From: Eubacteriaceae bacterium | Lineage (GTDB): Bacteria > Bacillota > Clostridia > Peptostreptococcales > Anaerovoracaceae | NCBI GenBank assembly: GCA_902362805.1 | Contig: CABIXY010000002.1 | Location: forward strand, 124,001 to 188,000 | DNA: 64,000 bases | Direction: 5' to 3' | In this document: positions 1 to 8,984 of the stretch, piece after piece | How positions within the stretch are numbered: position 1 is the stretch's first letter | Layout of the letters: the number at the start of each line of letters is the position of its first letter | The notes under the pieces: model-generated | Database searches by the model: none | Told to the model about the DNA's origin: nothing | The model's input: the letters and a program-made list of their open reading frames with translations, nothing else | Program-made: the position numbers and the translations under genes

Positions 1-276
1 AAGGCAGGGTTAACGATAGAAGAGATGGATCTCTTCGAAATCAACGAAGCCTTTGCTGCCCAGTGTATCGCCTGTCAGAGAGAATTGAACATTCCGGAGG
101 AGAAACTCAATGTTAATGGCAGCGGAATTTCTCTAGGTCATCCAGTAGGTGCGACAGGGGCAAGACTGGTCATTACTATGATGTACGAACTCGCGCGGAG
201 AGGTCAGAAGTACGGCCTGGCGACATTGTGCGCCGGAGGCGGTATGGGTACAGCTGTTGTCATAGAGATGGCGTAA
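1..276 (+). CDS. acetyl-CoA acetyltransferase (thiolase), C-terminal part
   Basis: This is the 3' end of a thiolase whose start lies before the window; it is open from base 1 in frame 1 and about 91 residues are visible. Three hallmarks of the C-terminal thiolase domain are present: NEAFA, then [10 protein letters not shown] with the catalytic histidine, then CAGGGMG with the second catalytic cysteine. The family condenses or cleaves acetoacetyl-CoA and related 3-ketoacyl-CoAs. The first half with the nucleophilic cysteine is not visible, so substrate range cannot be judged. A terminator follows, so it ends its own transcription unit. Acetoacetate made by the cleavage enzyme at 8977-9825 would need such an activity, but no physical link is seen. 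Confidence 0.93.
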   Translation, partial: KAGLTIEEMDLFEINEAFAAQCIACQRELNIPEEKLNVNGSGISLGHPVGATGARLVITMMYELARRGQKYGLATLCAGGGMGTAVVIEMA

Positions 277-291
277 TTACATAATATAAAG

Positions 292-341
292 AATCAGGGC
301 TGAAATCCCATCTTGTGGATTTTGACTCTGATTTTTTTTTT
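292..341 (+). terminator. Rho-independent terminator after thiolase
   Basis: The stem pairs AATCAGGGCTGAAATCC with GGATTTTGACTCTGATT, allowing G-U and a few mismatches, and a run of nine T follows. Confidence 0.85.
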
Positions 342-410
342 GCTTTAATTTCGCTGTGGTCTCTTCTGACAACACCATAAAATTCGACATAATGAGATTA
401 AAAACTTACA

Positions 411-438
411 TTGCGCTGAATTTTCAGATAACTATAAT
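411..438 (+). promoter_or_regulatory. candidate sigma-A promoter of the hydantoin/allantoin operon
   Basis: TTGCGC and TATAAT are separated by 16 bp. The predicted transcript start falls almost on the ribosome binding site AAGGAGG (445-451), giving a very short leader. That is unusual, and the true promoter may lie further upstream where the AraC regulator could act. Confidence 0.4.
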
Positions 439-461
439 AAAAGCAAGGAGGTAGACAACAT

Positions 462-1829
462 ATGAAGTATGATTTATTGATAAAGCATGGACGGGTTGTC
501 ACAGAGAAAGGCGCAGTCCATGCGGATTTAGGAGTTAAAAATGGGAAAATCGTCAGTATCTGCAGTGCGATTGATGGCAAACAGGCGAAAAAGATGATTG
601 ATGCCACTGGACAATACGTGCTGCCCGGCTTCATCGATCCCCACGTGCATCTCAATGATCCGGGGATGACCAACAGCGAGGATTTCTATACAGGAACCTG
701 TGCGGCAGCCGCCGGAGGTGTAACTACGGTGCTAGAGCACCCACTGACCTTCCCTCTGCCGGACAACCTGAAAGCTTTCAACAATAAGAAAGAAATTGGT
801 GAAAGCAAAGCTGTCATTCATTTCGGATTGTTTGGTGCCTGCTCAGCGGAGAATGAGAAAGAGATGGAGAAAATGATAGAAACCGGTGCAATCGCCTTCA
901 AGACATTTTTAACCTATTCGCCGGAAATCCCCATGCTCAATGACGGACAAATAGTCGATCGCATGGCTTTTCTATCAAAACATGATATCGTCTTGGCCAT
1001 CCATTGTGAGAACAACGATATTGTGGAATTTTACTCGAAAAAGATGCAGGATGCTGGTCATGTGCAGCCGGAAGACTATCCTCAAGGCAGACCGGAAATT
1101 TCTGAACTTGAGGCTGTGTCAAGAATGTGTCTCTTTGCCCATAAAACTGGATGCAAGATGAACGTAGCACATTGTACTTTGGAAGAAGCCGTTCAAGTTG
1201 TCCATCATTACAAGCAGTTGGGTGCTGACATTTCTGTGGAGACTTGTCCTCACTACTTAATTCTTCATCAAGATATGATGAAGGAACTGGGAGTATTCTC
1301 TATCTGCAATCCGCCCCTTCGGACTGAAGAAGAAGTGGAAAAACTATGGAATTGTATCTTTGATGGGAAAATTGATTGGATCTGCAGCGATCATGCAACT
1401 TATACTGTAGAAGAAAAAATGGCAGGAAAAGATAATGCTTTTAAAGCACCGGCAGGTGTCACCAGCGTAGAGACCTGTTTTCCGCTTTTTTTTAGTGAAG
1501 GAGTCGTCAAAAGGGGACTTTCTATAGAAGACTTTACTGCCTTGTCCAGTACCAATGCGGCAAAACGATATCGTCTCTATCCACATAAGGGCAGAATTGC
1601 CGAAGGTGCCGATGCAGATGTCACGATTCTCGATCCCAAAATACAATGGGTCATCGACGATCAAAAACTAAAGCAGATGATCAAATGGAGTCCTTATAAT
1701 GGCAGAAAGGTTACGGGCAAGGTGATGAAAACCATCGTAGGCGGCGTAGAAGTCTATGACGGAGAAAATATCGTGACAGCTAGAGGCACTGGTAGATATC
1801 TCACACCAGTAGAGGAGGAAATCAAATGA
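462..1829 (+). CDS. cyclic amidohydrolase (allantoinase / hydantoinase family)
   Basis: A 455-residue amidohydrolase expected to open a cyclic amide such as allantoin, a 5-substituted hydantoin or a dihydropyrimidine. All binuclear-metal ligands of the family are visible: His61 and His63 in PHVHLND, the carboxylated Lys147 in AFKTF, His181 in AIHCEN, His237 in VAHCT and Asp310 in CSDHA. Length matches allantoinases and dihydropyrimidinases (about 450-460). The ribosome binding site AAGGAGG sits 10 bp before the ATG. Its stop overlaps the racemase start by 4 bp (ATGA), so the two are translationally coupled. With the racemase, M20 hydrolase and NCS1 permease it forms a complete uptake, racemisation, ring-opening and decarbamoylation set. 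Allantoin and hydantoin pathways use the same families, so the substrate is open. Confidence 0.88.
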   Translation: MKYDLLIKHGRVVTEKGAVHADLGVKNGKIVSICSAIDGKQAKKMIDATGQYVLPGFIDPHVHLNDPGMTNSEDFYTGTCAAAAGGVTTVLEHPLTFPLPDNLKAFNNKKEIGESKAVIHFGLFGACSAENEKEMEKMIETGAIAFKTFLTYSPEIPMLNDGQIVDRMAFLSKHDIVLAIHCENNDIVEFYSKKMQDAGHVQPEDYPQGRPEISELEAVSRMCLFAHKTGCKMNVAHCTLEEAVQVVHHYKQLGADISVETCPHYLILHQDMMKELGVFSICNPPLRTEEEVEKLWNCIFDGKIDWICSDHATYTVEEKMAGKDNAFKAPAGVTSVETCFPLFFSEGVVKRGLSIEDFTALSSTNAAKRYRLYPHKGRIAEGADADVTILDPKIQWVIDDQKLKQMIKWSPYNGRKVTGKVMKTIVGGVEVYDGENIVTARGTGRYLTPVEEEIK

Positions 1830-2539
1830 AACTTCTGCTCATCAATCCGAACTCATCCCAGACGGTGACAGAGGCTTTGCGGCAGGAAGCGGGAAGGTGC
1901 GGCACAGAGCTATTGCAGGTTGACGTGATAGACTGTCCGGCTGCACCACGGGCCATTGTCACTTCTTTTGATGAGATGGCAGCGGGTCTTCAAGTAGTGG
2001 AACTGCTACGAGTAAAGGCGAGAGAATATGATGGTGCCATCATCGGCTGTTTTGCTGATCCTGGGCTTGCAGCGGCACGGGAGCAAATTTCAATTCCTGT
2101 AACAGGACTTTATGAAAGCAGCGCCATCTTTGCAAGGATGAGAGGACGCAGATATTCGATTATTGCCTCAGGAAGTCATTTGGATATTTCTCCATGGATC
2201 GGCAGCGCCAGAGCGCTTGGAGAAATGGAAAATCTGGCATCGGTGCGGTATATTGATTCGACAGTGGAAAGAGCCGTGGACGTAAAGAACGAGAAAATTT
2301 GTCGGATTATTGAAAAATGCAGACGAGAAGACGGGGCAGATGCCGTGATTCTTGGCTGCGCAGCCTTTGCAGGTAGAGGCAGGTTATTATCTCAGATGAT
2401 GGCATTTCACGTCATCGACGGTATTGAAGAGTCCGTTAGAGTGACGGAAATGCTGGTGAATCACAGAAGGGGAAGAGGCGATGATGAGAGAACTGGACTG
2501 GATAAAAAAAGCAATCAACGACTTAGCATTGACTGCTGA
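1826..2539 (+). CDS. Asp/Glu/hydantoin (allantoin) racemase family protein
   Basis: A 237-residue protein of the HyuE / allantoin racemase family, which interconverts enantiomers of hydantoins or allantoin so that a stereospecific hydrolase can use both. The N-terminal signature LLINPNSSQTV is typical. The two catalytic cysteines of the proton-transfer pair are visible as Cys75 (IIGCFADPG) and Cys178 (ILGCAAFAG). It overlaps the upstream amidohydrolase by 4 bp. The last about 20 residues overlap the start of the next gene by 59 bp; this Arg- and Asp-rich tail is probably not part of the fold. Hydantoin versus allantoin specificity cannot be decided from sequence alone. Confidence 0.87.
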   Translation: MKLLLINPNSSQTVTEALRQEAGRCGTELLQVDVIDCPAAPRAIVTSFDEMAAGLQVVELLRVKAREYDGAIIGCFADPGLAAAREQISIPVTGLYESSAIFARMRGRRYSIIASGSHLDISPWIGSARALGEMENLASVRYIDSTVERAVDVKNEKICRIIEKCRREDGADAVILGCAAFAGRGRLLSQMMAFHVIDGIEESVRVTEMLVNHRRGRGDDERTGLDKKSNQRLSIDC

Positions 2540-3689
2540 GAGGGACGGAGAGTATTGGCGGGCCAGTTATACGAGAGAGGATGCGGCTGGTGCGGCGCTT
2601 TTGGAAAAATGGCTGCAGGAAAAAAGCTTTCAGACTCGTTATGATGCTGCAGGGAATCTATACGGCCGTCTTGAAGGCTCGTCGAAGGAAACCTTTTTGA
2701 TTGGCTCGCATCGTGATACTGTGAGAAATGGCGGAAAATATGATGGTGCTCTGGGCATCCTAACAGGGATGGAAGCCGTTTATAGTCTGTTGCAAGAAAA
2801 GGGGAGGCCGCAGAGAACGGTTGAAATCGTGGCAATGTGCGAAGAAGAGGCGAGTCGCTTTCTGACGGGATACGTGGGGAGCAGGGCCATTGTGGGAGAA
2901 CTCTCACAAAAGAACCTGGAGGAACTTGACGACAACGGCGTGAGCTTGATGGAAGCTTTGGCTGAGAGTGGTTATTATCGAGGAGTCCTGCCTCAAAAGA
3001 GAGACGATATCGTTGGATTTTTAGAGCTGCATATCGAGCAGGGCGGTCTCTTGGAAAAGGAAGGGCGGGAAGTTGGCATCGTCACATCCGTTGTTGGAAT
3101 TTTAGCTGGCGAAATCGTATTTTACGGGAGACAAAATCACGCCGGCACGACGCCGATGCGTCTGCGTTGTGATCCTGTGCCGGTAGCGGCTACGTTGATA
3201 CAACAGCTTGACTGCTGGGCAAGAGAGAAGAAAGATCAGATTACCTGCACCTTTGGAAATGTAGTCGTCGAACCTGGGAAGAGCAACATCATAGCAGATA
3301 GAGTCACTTTGACTTTTGATATTCGCTCTGGAAAAGGGGAACTATTACAAGAGGCAGAAGCAAAAATCAGGGAAATCCTTGAGAAGGACAAAACTATCAA
3401 AGCAGAAATTCGTGTGGCCTGCCAAGATCCGCCAGCTGCCATGGATGAAGAGGGAATCTCTTTATTAGAGACGCTGGCGGAGGAAAGGAATCTGTCCTAC
3501 CTGAAAATGAGCAGTGGTGCAGGACATGATTCACAAATCATCGCCCCGAAAATCAAGACGAATATGATTTTCGTGCCCAGTCAGGGCGGTATCAGTCATT
3601 CCCCTCTGGAGTACACTGATATGGACGATGTTGGACAGGGGTATACATTGATGAAAGCATACATAGAGGCTGTTGCATGGCAAAGGTAG
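2481..3689 (+). CDS. M20 hydrolase: N-carbamoyl-L-amino acid hydrolase / allantoate amidohydrolase
   Basis: A 402-residue zinc peptidase-like amidase (M20, HyuC/AllC group) that removes the carbamoyl group from the ring-opened product and releases ammonia and CO2. The metal-site motifs are GSHRDTV (His78), GGKYDGALG (Asp88), CEEEASRF (Glu pair near 121-123), LELHIEQG (His184) and the C-terminal GGISHSP. SGAGHDSQ is also characteristic. The start is ATG at 2481 or 2484, behind GGGGAAGAGG, and lies inside the racemase gene. The arrangement matches both hydantoin (hydantoinase, racemase, carbamoylase) and allantoin operons. Confidence 0.88.
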   Translation: MMRELDWIKKAINDLALTAERDGEYWRASYTREDAAGAALLEKWLQEKSFQTRYDAAGNLYGRLEGSSKETFLIGSHRDTVRNGGKYDGALGILTGMEAVYSLLQEKGRPQRTVEIVAMCEEEASRFLTGYVGSRAIVGELSQKNLEELDDNGVSLMEALAESGYYRGVLPQKRDDIVGFLELHIEQGGLLEKEGREVGIVTSVVGILAGEIVFYGRQNHAGTTPMRLRCDPVPVAATLIQQLDCWAREKKDQITCTFGNVVVEPGKSNIIADRVTLTFDIRSGKGELLQEAEAKIREILEKDKTIKAEIRVACQDPPAAMDEEGISLLETLAEERNLSYLKMSSGAGHDSQIIAPKIKTNMIFVPSQGGISHSPLEYTDMDDVGQGYTLMKAYIEAVAWQR

Positions 3690-3702
3690 AAAGGAGAAAA
3701 AG

Positions 3703-5112
3703 ATGAATTACGATCCTAAATATGATGACCTTGTTATCAAAAACATCGAAGAGAAAAGTCAGAGTCTGACGGGGAAGGATATTCTTCCCTGTCCATATGA
3801 AAACCGGACAGTAACGCCAAGTAAACTGATTGCAATTTGGTTTGCTATGGCTATTGAAGTAACGATTTTTATGAGTGCAGCACAGCTCTATCAGATGATT
3901 CCAGCTTGGGAGGTCATGTTAGCATGTCTTGTCGGTCACTTGCTGCTATTCATCATTTTGTTTTTTACCCAGGATATGGGAATTAAGTATGGAATTCCTT
4001 TCGCTGTATCACTGAGACCTTCTTTTGGATATGTGGGTGCCATCATCGTACCATATTTCAGAGCATTGCCAGCCATGTTCTGGTTTGGATTTCAGACCTG
4101 GGTCGCTTCGTCAGCGATGAACGAAATCATTCATGTTACTTTCCACTACGATAATCTGACCTTGTGGATTATCATTGTCGGACTGATTCAAATCGTACAT
4201 ACGACTCTGGGCATCAAAGCTGTGACTCGTTTGAGCCAAGTCGCTGTGCCCATGCTGCTTTTGGTCGGTATTTACATTGCATATATCGCTTTTACTGACT
4301 TTGACTTATCCTTCAGCAAAATCTGGTCTATGTCAGGCGCCAGCGAACCACAGTGTTCCTTTATGTTCGCAGCGCTGAGTTTTACAGGCGGCTGGGCGAC
4401 AATGAGCATTTCTATCATGGATATCACTAGAGACTGTACGATTTCTAAGGAAGAGGTATCGACGCTGGGAAAAGTGACAAAAAAGTATCTGCCGTCGCAG
4501 CTGATTGGCATTATCCCAGCAGTGTTGTTTTACACCTTTATCGGATTGTTGGGCGTTATCACAACAGGTTACAGTGATCCGGCTAAGATTTTAGTAGCGT
4601 TGAATGAAGGCAGAAGTGACTTTGCTCTGATTATCTGCCTCTTGTTCATTCTGGTTGCGACCTGGTGTACCAATGATACGGCAAATCTGTTTCCTGCGGC
4701 TTATACCATTTCTAACACCGTTCCAAAAAAAATCAGCTTTGCCATGGGAGTGGTGATTGCAGGACTAATTGGTTTGGCAATGCGGCCTTGGACTGCAGCT
4801 GAATCCATCAATACAGTGATGGTGATTATCGGGAATTTTCTGGCTCCTGTAGCGGGTATTATGATCAGTGATTACTACTTTTTAAGAAAGAGAAAAATCA
4901 AAGTAGAAGATTTATATAATATCAATGGGCAATATAAGTATTGGAAAAACGTCAATCCGGCAGCAGTGATTTCATTAGCAGCTTCTATCATCGTGACTTG
5001 GAATATGGGCGACGCTCAATTTTTTGCGGGCCTGTTTATGGCGGGAATTCTCTACGCAATTTTAATGAAAGTATGGATTGTAAAGAAATATCCGCAGGAA
5101 GAGATAAAATAG
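3703..5112 (+). CDS. NCS1 family permease (hydantoin / allantoin / nucleobase)
   Basis: A 469-residue integral membrane transporter of the nucleobase-cation-symport-1 family, probably importing the substrate of the preceding enzymes with a cation. The start at 3703 is chosen because AAGGAG lies 6 bp upstream; an in-frame ATG 30 bp earlier has no such site. The N-terminal cytoplasmic part is followed by about twelve hydrophobic segments. Family features include the early GIKYGIPFAVSLRPSFG stretch and the FWFGFQTWVASSAMNEI helix. It is the last gene of the operon: 13 bp separate it from the hydrolase, while about 110 bp separate it from the regulator. Confidence 0.88.
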   Translation: MNYDPKYDDLVIKNIEEKSQSLTGKDILPCPYENRTVTPSKLIAIWFAMAIEVTIFMSAAQLYQMIPAWEVMLACLVGHLLLFIILFFTQDMGIKYGIPFAVSLRPSFGYVGAIIVPYFRALPAMFWFGFQTWVASSAMNEIIHVTFHYDNLTLWIIIVGLIQIVHTTLGIKAVTRLSQVAVPMLLLVGIYIAYIAFTDFDLSFSKIWSMSGASEPQCSFMFAALSFTGGWATMSISIMDITRDCTISKEEVSTLGKVTKKYLPSQLIGIIPAVLFYTFIGLLGVITTGYSDPAKILVALNEGRSDFALIICLLFILVATWCTNDTANLFPAAYTISNTVPKKISFAMGVVIAGLIGLAMRPWTAAESINTVMVIIGNFLAPVAGIMISDYYFLRKRKIKVEDLYNINGQYKYWKNVNPAAVISLAASIIVTWNMGDAQFFAGLFMAGILYAILMKVWIVKKYPQEEIK

Positions 5113-5221
5113 TTCAGCATGCGTATATAGATTTATGTCTGAGAGAGGATAATCAATGCAGGGCCGACAGCGAGCGGTCCTGCAAACTGTGCTTTTTAGC
5201 AGCAGTTTTAGTGGAGGTGTT

Positions 5222-6448
5222 ATGATGCAGAGTTATAGGGGCTTATGCAAAGCGGGCGTGGCAGTCATCGATGAAATTCCTTTTCACGTATGCAAAGAAC
5301 TTACGGTCATCTATCTTTTAAAGAATGATTTGAAGATGACTACGGTAGCTGGTTCCCAGGTTTTATCCTGCGGGCAGACAGAAATTCTCAACGTAAAAGA
5401 ACCTGTCATGCTGGAAGCTGTTGCAGAATTTTGCAGGGTAATCTATTTCAGCTTTGATAAGGCATATATAGAATCTGTCGGCGACAACTTTGATCACATC
5501 ACCTATAATTGTAATATCTGCAATTTCTTTGGCGCTGCTGCAGAATCATACCACATTGAAAAGCTGAACTCGCTCCTGTTCCATTTGCTGGAGGATATGA
5601 CTTGCGGCGTGGCTGCGTGGTCAATCAGAGAGAAGTTGGACGCGTTTTTGTCTTATATCCGGGAAAAGTTTGACGACGTGGGTCATGTGTTTTCCGAGAG
5701 TACAAAACTGGAGATCAGCAAAGAACGATTTCAACGGATTAGTGAGTACATGATTGCCCATGTGTCGGAAAAGATGTCGTTGAACGAAATCGCTCAGAAT
5801 GAATATCTGAGTATTCCCTATCTGTCAAAGGAATTTTCCAGCAAGCTGGAGAAGAGTTATCACGCTATCATTAACTATTATCGGACAATCAATGCAGTGA
5901 TTCAACTGCTGGATACAGAAGATACGCTGACAAACATTGCAGAAAACAGCGGTTTTTCTTCTGTCCGGTATTATAACAAAGTTTTCTCAGACTACTTAGG
6001 CTGTCTGCCATCAAAGTTCCGATCCATTTATAGAGGGAAAGCCTGGAGATGCAGTGAGGAGAACCTTTCGAAGCGAATCTTATCAGAGCTGATAGCAGCA
6101 TCATTTGAGGAAAATAGAAATCACTATCGCCTGTCCGTAAAAGATGAATGCACATCCTTTTCACTTTGCTGTGATGCAGAGGGAGAGGCGGTAGTTGACT
6201 TTGTAATCGAGGGTGATAGCGGACGCAAATTGATTGTGGCAGTAATAGAGGATGCCATGTATTGGGAGAGCAAGCGGATTATGATGGAGATGAAACCGTC
6301 ACTGCTGGAACACGTACCTGTCATTGACCCTAAGAAGGAATATGTGCTGCTTTCGGAAGATGAGCAGCGGTTTCAGCTCGTCATGTTCAGTCCGTGGAAA
6401 GCGGAAATCCACGTAATTCTCTTTGATCAGTCAGAAAGGGATCTTTAA
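5222..6448 (+). CDS. AraC family transcriptional regulator
   Basis: A 408-residue regulator with three parts: an N-terminal cupin-like sensing region (about 1-140), a two-helix-turn-helix AraC DNA-binding domain (about 150-270, with MSLNEIAQNEYLSIPYLSKEF and the C-terminal FSSVRYYNKVFSDYLGCLPS), and a C-terminal extension of about 130 residues without a recognised fold. The start at 5222 follows GGAGG by about 5 bp; an upstream in-frame ATG at 5156 lacks a site. Its place just downstream of the hydantoin/allantoin operon, on the same strand, suggests it controls that operon. The extension is longer than in minimal AraC proteins and may sense a ligand. Confidence 0.82.
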   Translation: MMQSYRGLCKAGVAVIDEIPFHVCKELTVIYLLKNDLKMTTVAGSQVLSCGQTEILNVKEPVMLEAVAEFCRVIYFSFDKAYIESVGDNFDHITYNCNICNFFGAAAESYHIEKLNSLLFHLLEDMTCGVAAWSIREKLDAFLSYIREKFDDVGHVFSESTKLEISKERFQRISEYMIAHVSEKMSLNEIAQNEYLSIPYLSKEFSSKLEKSYHAIINYYRTINAVIQLLDTEDTLTNIAENSGFSSVRYYNKVFSDYLGCLPSKFRSIYRGKAWRCSEENLSKRILSELIAASFEENRNHYRLSVKDECTSFSLCCDAEGEAVVDFVIEGDSGRKLIVAVIEDAMYWESKRIMMEMKPSLLEHVPVIDPKKEYVLLSEDEQRFQLVMFSPWKAEIHVILFDQSERDL

Positions 6449-6485
6449 AAATGTCTATAAACCAGGCGAGCGAGATACATAAGTA

Positions 6486-8027
6486 TCATTTCACAGCGGC
6501 AGGATAGTCGATTCCATATTGTTTGATTTTTCTCGATATGGTCGAAGCGTTGACGCCCAGTTTTGCCCCGGCGTCCCGCAGGCTGGTAGAATCTCGCAGA
6601 ACCGATTCAATCAAAGCCTTTTCGTAATTCTCAAGGGATTGGGAGAGAGTGCCGTTTGCAACCGCTCCTTCGTCTCCTTGAGAGATATCTAACAGACCTT
6701 TCAGCATCTCGTCGGCAACTTCCTTTGTTCCTGAGGCGCAGATGGTCAGATATTCGATGACGTTTTCAAGTTCCCTGATGTTGCCAGGCCAGGTATATTG
6801 TTTCATGATAGCCACTTGATCTTGGGTCAGAACGAAATCCCTGCCGTGTTTTTCCGTGTAAACATCGACAAAATGGGCACATAACTCGTCCAAATCATTG
6901 AGCCTTTCCCGAAGAGGCGGAATACAGATGGGAATCACATTGAGTCTGTAATACAGATCCTGCCTGAAAGTGCCATCTGCAATTTTTTTCTTCAGGTCGC
7001 TGTTGGTAGCGGCAATAAAGCGAATATCCAAGTGAATAGGCTTGGTACCGCCCACTCTGGTAATCTCTTTGGTCTGAATGGCACGAAGCAGTTTTACCTG
7101 CAAATCCATGGACATATCGCCGATTTCGTCGAGCAAAAGGGTACCGCCGTCAGCCATTTCAAAGAGCCCCTGCTTGCCGCCGGTATTGGCACCGGAAAAG
7201 GCTCCCTTTTCATAACCGAACAGTTCTGATTCCAGCAGGTTTGCTGGAATGGAAGCACAGTTGACTTTGGTGAAGGTTTTGTGGCTTCTGGCGCTGAGCC
7301 TGTAGATTTCGTCAGCGACCACTTCTTTGCCCACGCCGGATTCTCCGGTGATCAGAACAGTAGCATCTGTGGGTGCGGCCATTTTAATGGTGTTCCATAC
7401 TTTCTGCAGGCTGTAGGAAGAACCGACCAGCTTGTTTGATTTGAAGCCTGAAGTCGCGGCGTTCTCCAGAATGCGAACGTTTTCTCTGCTTTTGTTCAGG
7501 GCGTTGGCTTCTTGGAGGAACTTGCCGAAGTCTTCCTGCAGAGCCTGCAGTGTGAGAATCGGCCGGCTGCTGACGACCACCTGGTGGAGTGCGCCGTACT
7601 GGTTAAAAATCGGCACACCTACAGCATATCCAACGCTGGGCGGGGTGGTCTTATTGACAGTTGAAAGACGAAAGATTTTCTTTTTGGTTTCAATGACATC
7701 CATGGTGGCGCCGCCGGTAAAGAGTTTCCCTTCGGCTGTGATATCAGAAACTTTTCGCCCAAGGACTTCTTCTGGCAAAATCTCTGTGTTGCGCTGATGA
7801 GCGGGGTTGACATAGAGACAGGTCCCTTCCTTATCTGTGATGAAAATACTGTCGTCCAGTGCGTCTACCACGATTTTGAAATCGATGCCTTTGGTCAGGA
7901 AGACTTCTAAATCGTGGTCGATTTCCTGTAAAAAATCAGCCATCCACTCACCGTCCTGGTATTCGCCGCCGTCCAGGGCTTTGCGTATCTTTTCCTTTAC
8001 TTTCTGTATTGCTAAAACCTGATCCAT
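6486..8027 (-). CDS. PAS-containing sigma-54 enhancer-binding regulator
   Basis: A 513-residue bacterial enhancer-binding protein. An N-terminal PAS-like sensor (about 50-160, IFITDKEGTCLYVNP) is followed by the sigma-54 AAA+ domain: Walker A GESGVGKE at 228-235, the sigma-54 contact loop GAFSGA at 275-280 (the usual form is GAFTGA) and Walker B GGTLLLDEIGD at 294-304. A Fis-type helix-turn-helix (SLRDAGAKLGVNASTISRKI) ends the protein. A strong site AGGAGGAGG precedes the start. It is divergent from the operon at 8226, and two -24/-12 promoters with identical-format upstream sites occur at 8.1 kb and 14.6 kb; it is the obvious candidate activator for both. Ser replacing Thr in the GAFTGA loop is known in working proteins of this type. 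Confidence 0.92.
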   Translation of the reverse strand: MDQVLAIQKVKEKIRKALDGGEYQDGEWMADFLQEIDHDLEVFLTKGIDFKIVVDALDDSIFITDKEGTCLYVNPAHQRNTEILPEEVLGRKVSDITAEGKLFTGGATMDVIETKKKIFRLSTVNKTTPPSVGYAVGVPIFNQYGALHQVVVSSRPILTLQALQEDFGKFLQEANALNKSRENVRILENAATSGFKSNKLVGSSYSLQKVWNTIKMAAPTDATVLITGESGVGKEVVADEIYRLSARSHKTFTKVNCASIPANLLESELFGYEKGAFSGANTGGKQGLFEMADGGTLLLDEIGDMSMDLQVKLLRAIQTKEITRVGGTKPIHLDIRFIAATNSDLKKKIADGTFRQDLYYRLNVIPICIPPLRERLNDLDELCAHFVDVYTEKHGRDFVLTQDQVAIMKQYTWPGNIRELENVIEYLTICASGTKEVADEMLKGLLDISQGDEGAVANGTLSQSLENYEKALIESVLRDSTSLRDAGAKLGVNASTISRKIKQYGIDYPAAVK

Positions 8028-8091
8028 AACTGTTCCTCCTCCTCGCTATTACTACCAGTATATCAAATGCAGAGGGTATTTGAAAGAATTT

Positions 8092-8126
8092 GTTGTAATT
8101 TTGCAACGCCATTTTTTCTCTGCAAC
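8092..8126 (+). promoter_or_regulatory. predicted upstream activator sites for the sigma-54 regulator
   Basis: The imperfect 16-bp palindrome GTTGTAATTTTGCAAC (8092-8107) is followed by a half-site GCAAC at 8122-8126, exactly 19 bp after the first GCAAC. The same format, with the same 19-bp offset, recurs at 14536-14570. It lies 42 bp upstream of the -24 element. Confidence 0.65.
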
Positions 8127-8167
8127 GGAGGGAGATGATGAACCGCCGATTTTCAGCGATTTTGATG

Positions 8168-8183
8168 TGGCATAGATTTTGCG
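8168..8183 (+). promoter_or_regulatory. sigma-54 (-24/-12) promoter
   Basis: TGGCATAGATTTTGCG has GG at 8169-8170 and GC at 8181-8182 with the required 10 bp between, which fits the TGGCAC-N5-TTGCW consensus. Transcription is expected near 8194, giving a leader of about 30 nt to the LarC-like gene. Confidence 0.8.
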
Positions 8184-8225
8184 TTAGATAATATGTGTAA
8201 GCTTATCGTGGAAAGGGGAGGCATT

Positions 8226-8984
8226 ATGAAAAAGTTATACATCAACTGCGGCTGCGGCCTCAGCGGAGATATGATGCTGGGTGCTTTTATCAACATGGGC
8301 GTACCTGCAGACCATCTCAAAGAGAAGCTGTCCAGGCTGCGCCTTGACGAATTTGAGCTTTCCATCAAAGAAAAAATGATTGGAAAGCAATCGGTTACTG
8401 ATGTGGATGTGATACTGAAGGACGAGACGAATCTGCACACAGCGTCCTACAGCGGAGCTTATCGCAACTACAGGCAGATTGTCGATATGATAAATACAAG
8501 TGCGCTGAGCAACAACGTCAAAGTCCTCAGTCGGAGGATTTTTGATATTAAAGCAAAGGCAGAAGCAAAGGTACACCAGGTACCTGTTGACAAGGTTCAG
8601 TTTCACGAAGCTGGAGCGGTGGACTCCATCGTAGATATCGTCGGAACCGCAATCTGCTGTGATTATCTGGATGCCGATGAAGTAGCGGCTAAGCACGTTC
8701 CTACCGGATATGGAAAAGTGAAATGTGCCTGCGGGACTTTGCCAGTACCGGCACCAGCAGTAAAACAGATTTTAAAAGATGCTGAAATTCCACACTACAG
8801 ATCGGATGTTTCCCAGGAGGTCTTAACACCGACAGGAGCATCTATTTTGGCAGGGATTACAGATAGTTTTGGATGGGATGATGTACGAGGCAATGTACTG
8901 AAGCGGGGATATGGCTGCGGAAAAAGAGACACAGGCCTGCCTCCCCTGGAATTGATTTTATGTGAGGAGAGAGAAGATGTTTGA
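8226..8984 (+). CDS. larC: LarC-like nickel insertion protein, LarC1 part only
   Basis: A 252-residue protein matching the N-terminal part of LarC, the CTP-dependent cyclometallase that puts nickel into the nickel-pincer nucleotide cofactor. Family motifs seen are LSGDMMLGAF near the N-terminus, FHEAGAVDSIVDIVG, LPVPAPAVKQ and EVLTPTGASIL. Full LarC is about 400 residues; in Lactiplantibacillus it is made from larC1 and larC2 by programmed frameshifting. Here the frame ends after the LarC1 part, and the next gene starts 8 bp before the stop, so no LarC2 can follow. The start at 8226 has AAAGGGGAGG just upstream. It is the first gene of a sigma-54 operon with a beta-keto acid cleavage enzyme; no larA, larB or larE is in the window. 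Confidence 0.82.
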   Translation: MKKLYINCGCGLSGDMMLGAFINMGVPADHLKEKLSRLRLDEFELSIKEKMIGKQSVTDVDVILKDETNLHTASYSGAYRNYRQIVDMINTSALSNNVKVLSRRIFDIKAKAEAKVHQVPVDKVQFHEAGAVDSIVDIVGTAICCDYLDADEVAAKHVPTGYGKVKCACGTLPVPAPAVKQILKDAEIPHYRSDVSQEVLTPTGASILAGITDSFGWDDVRGNVLKRGYGCGKRDTGLPPLELILCEEREDV

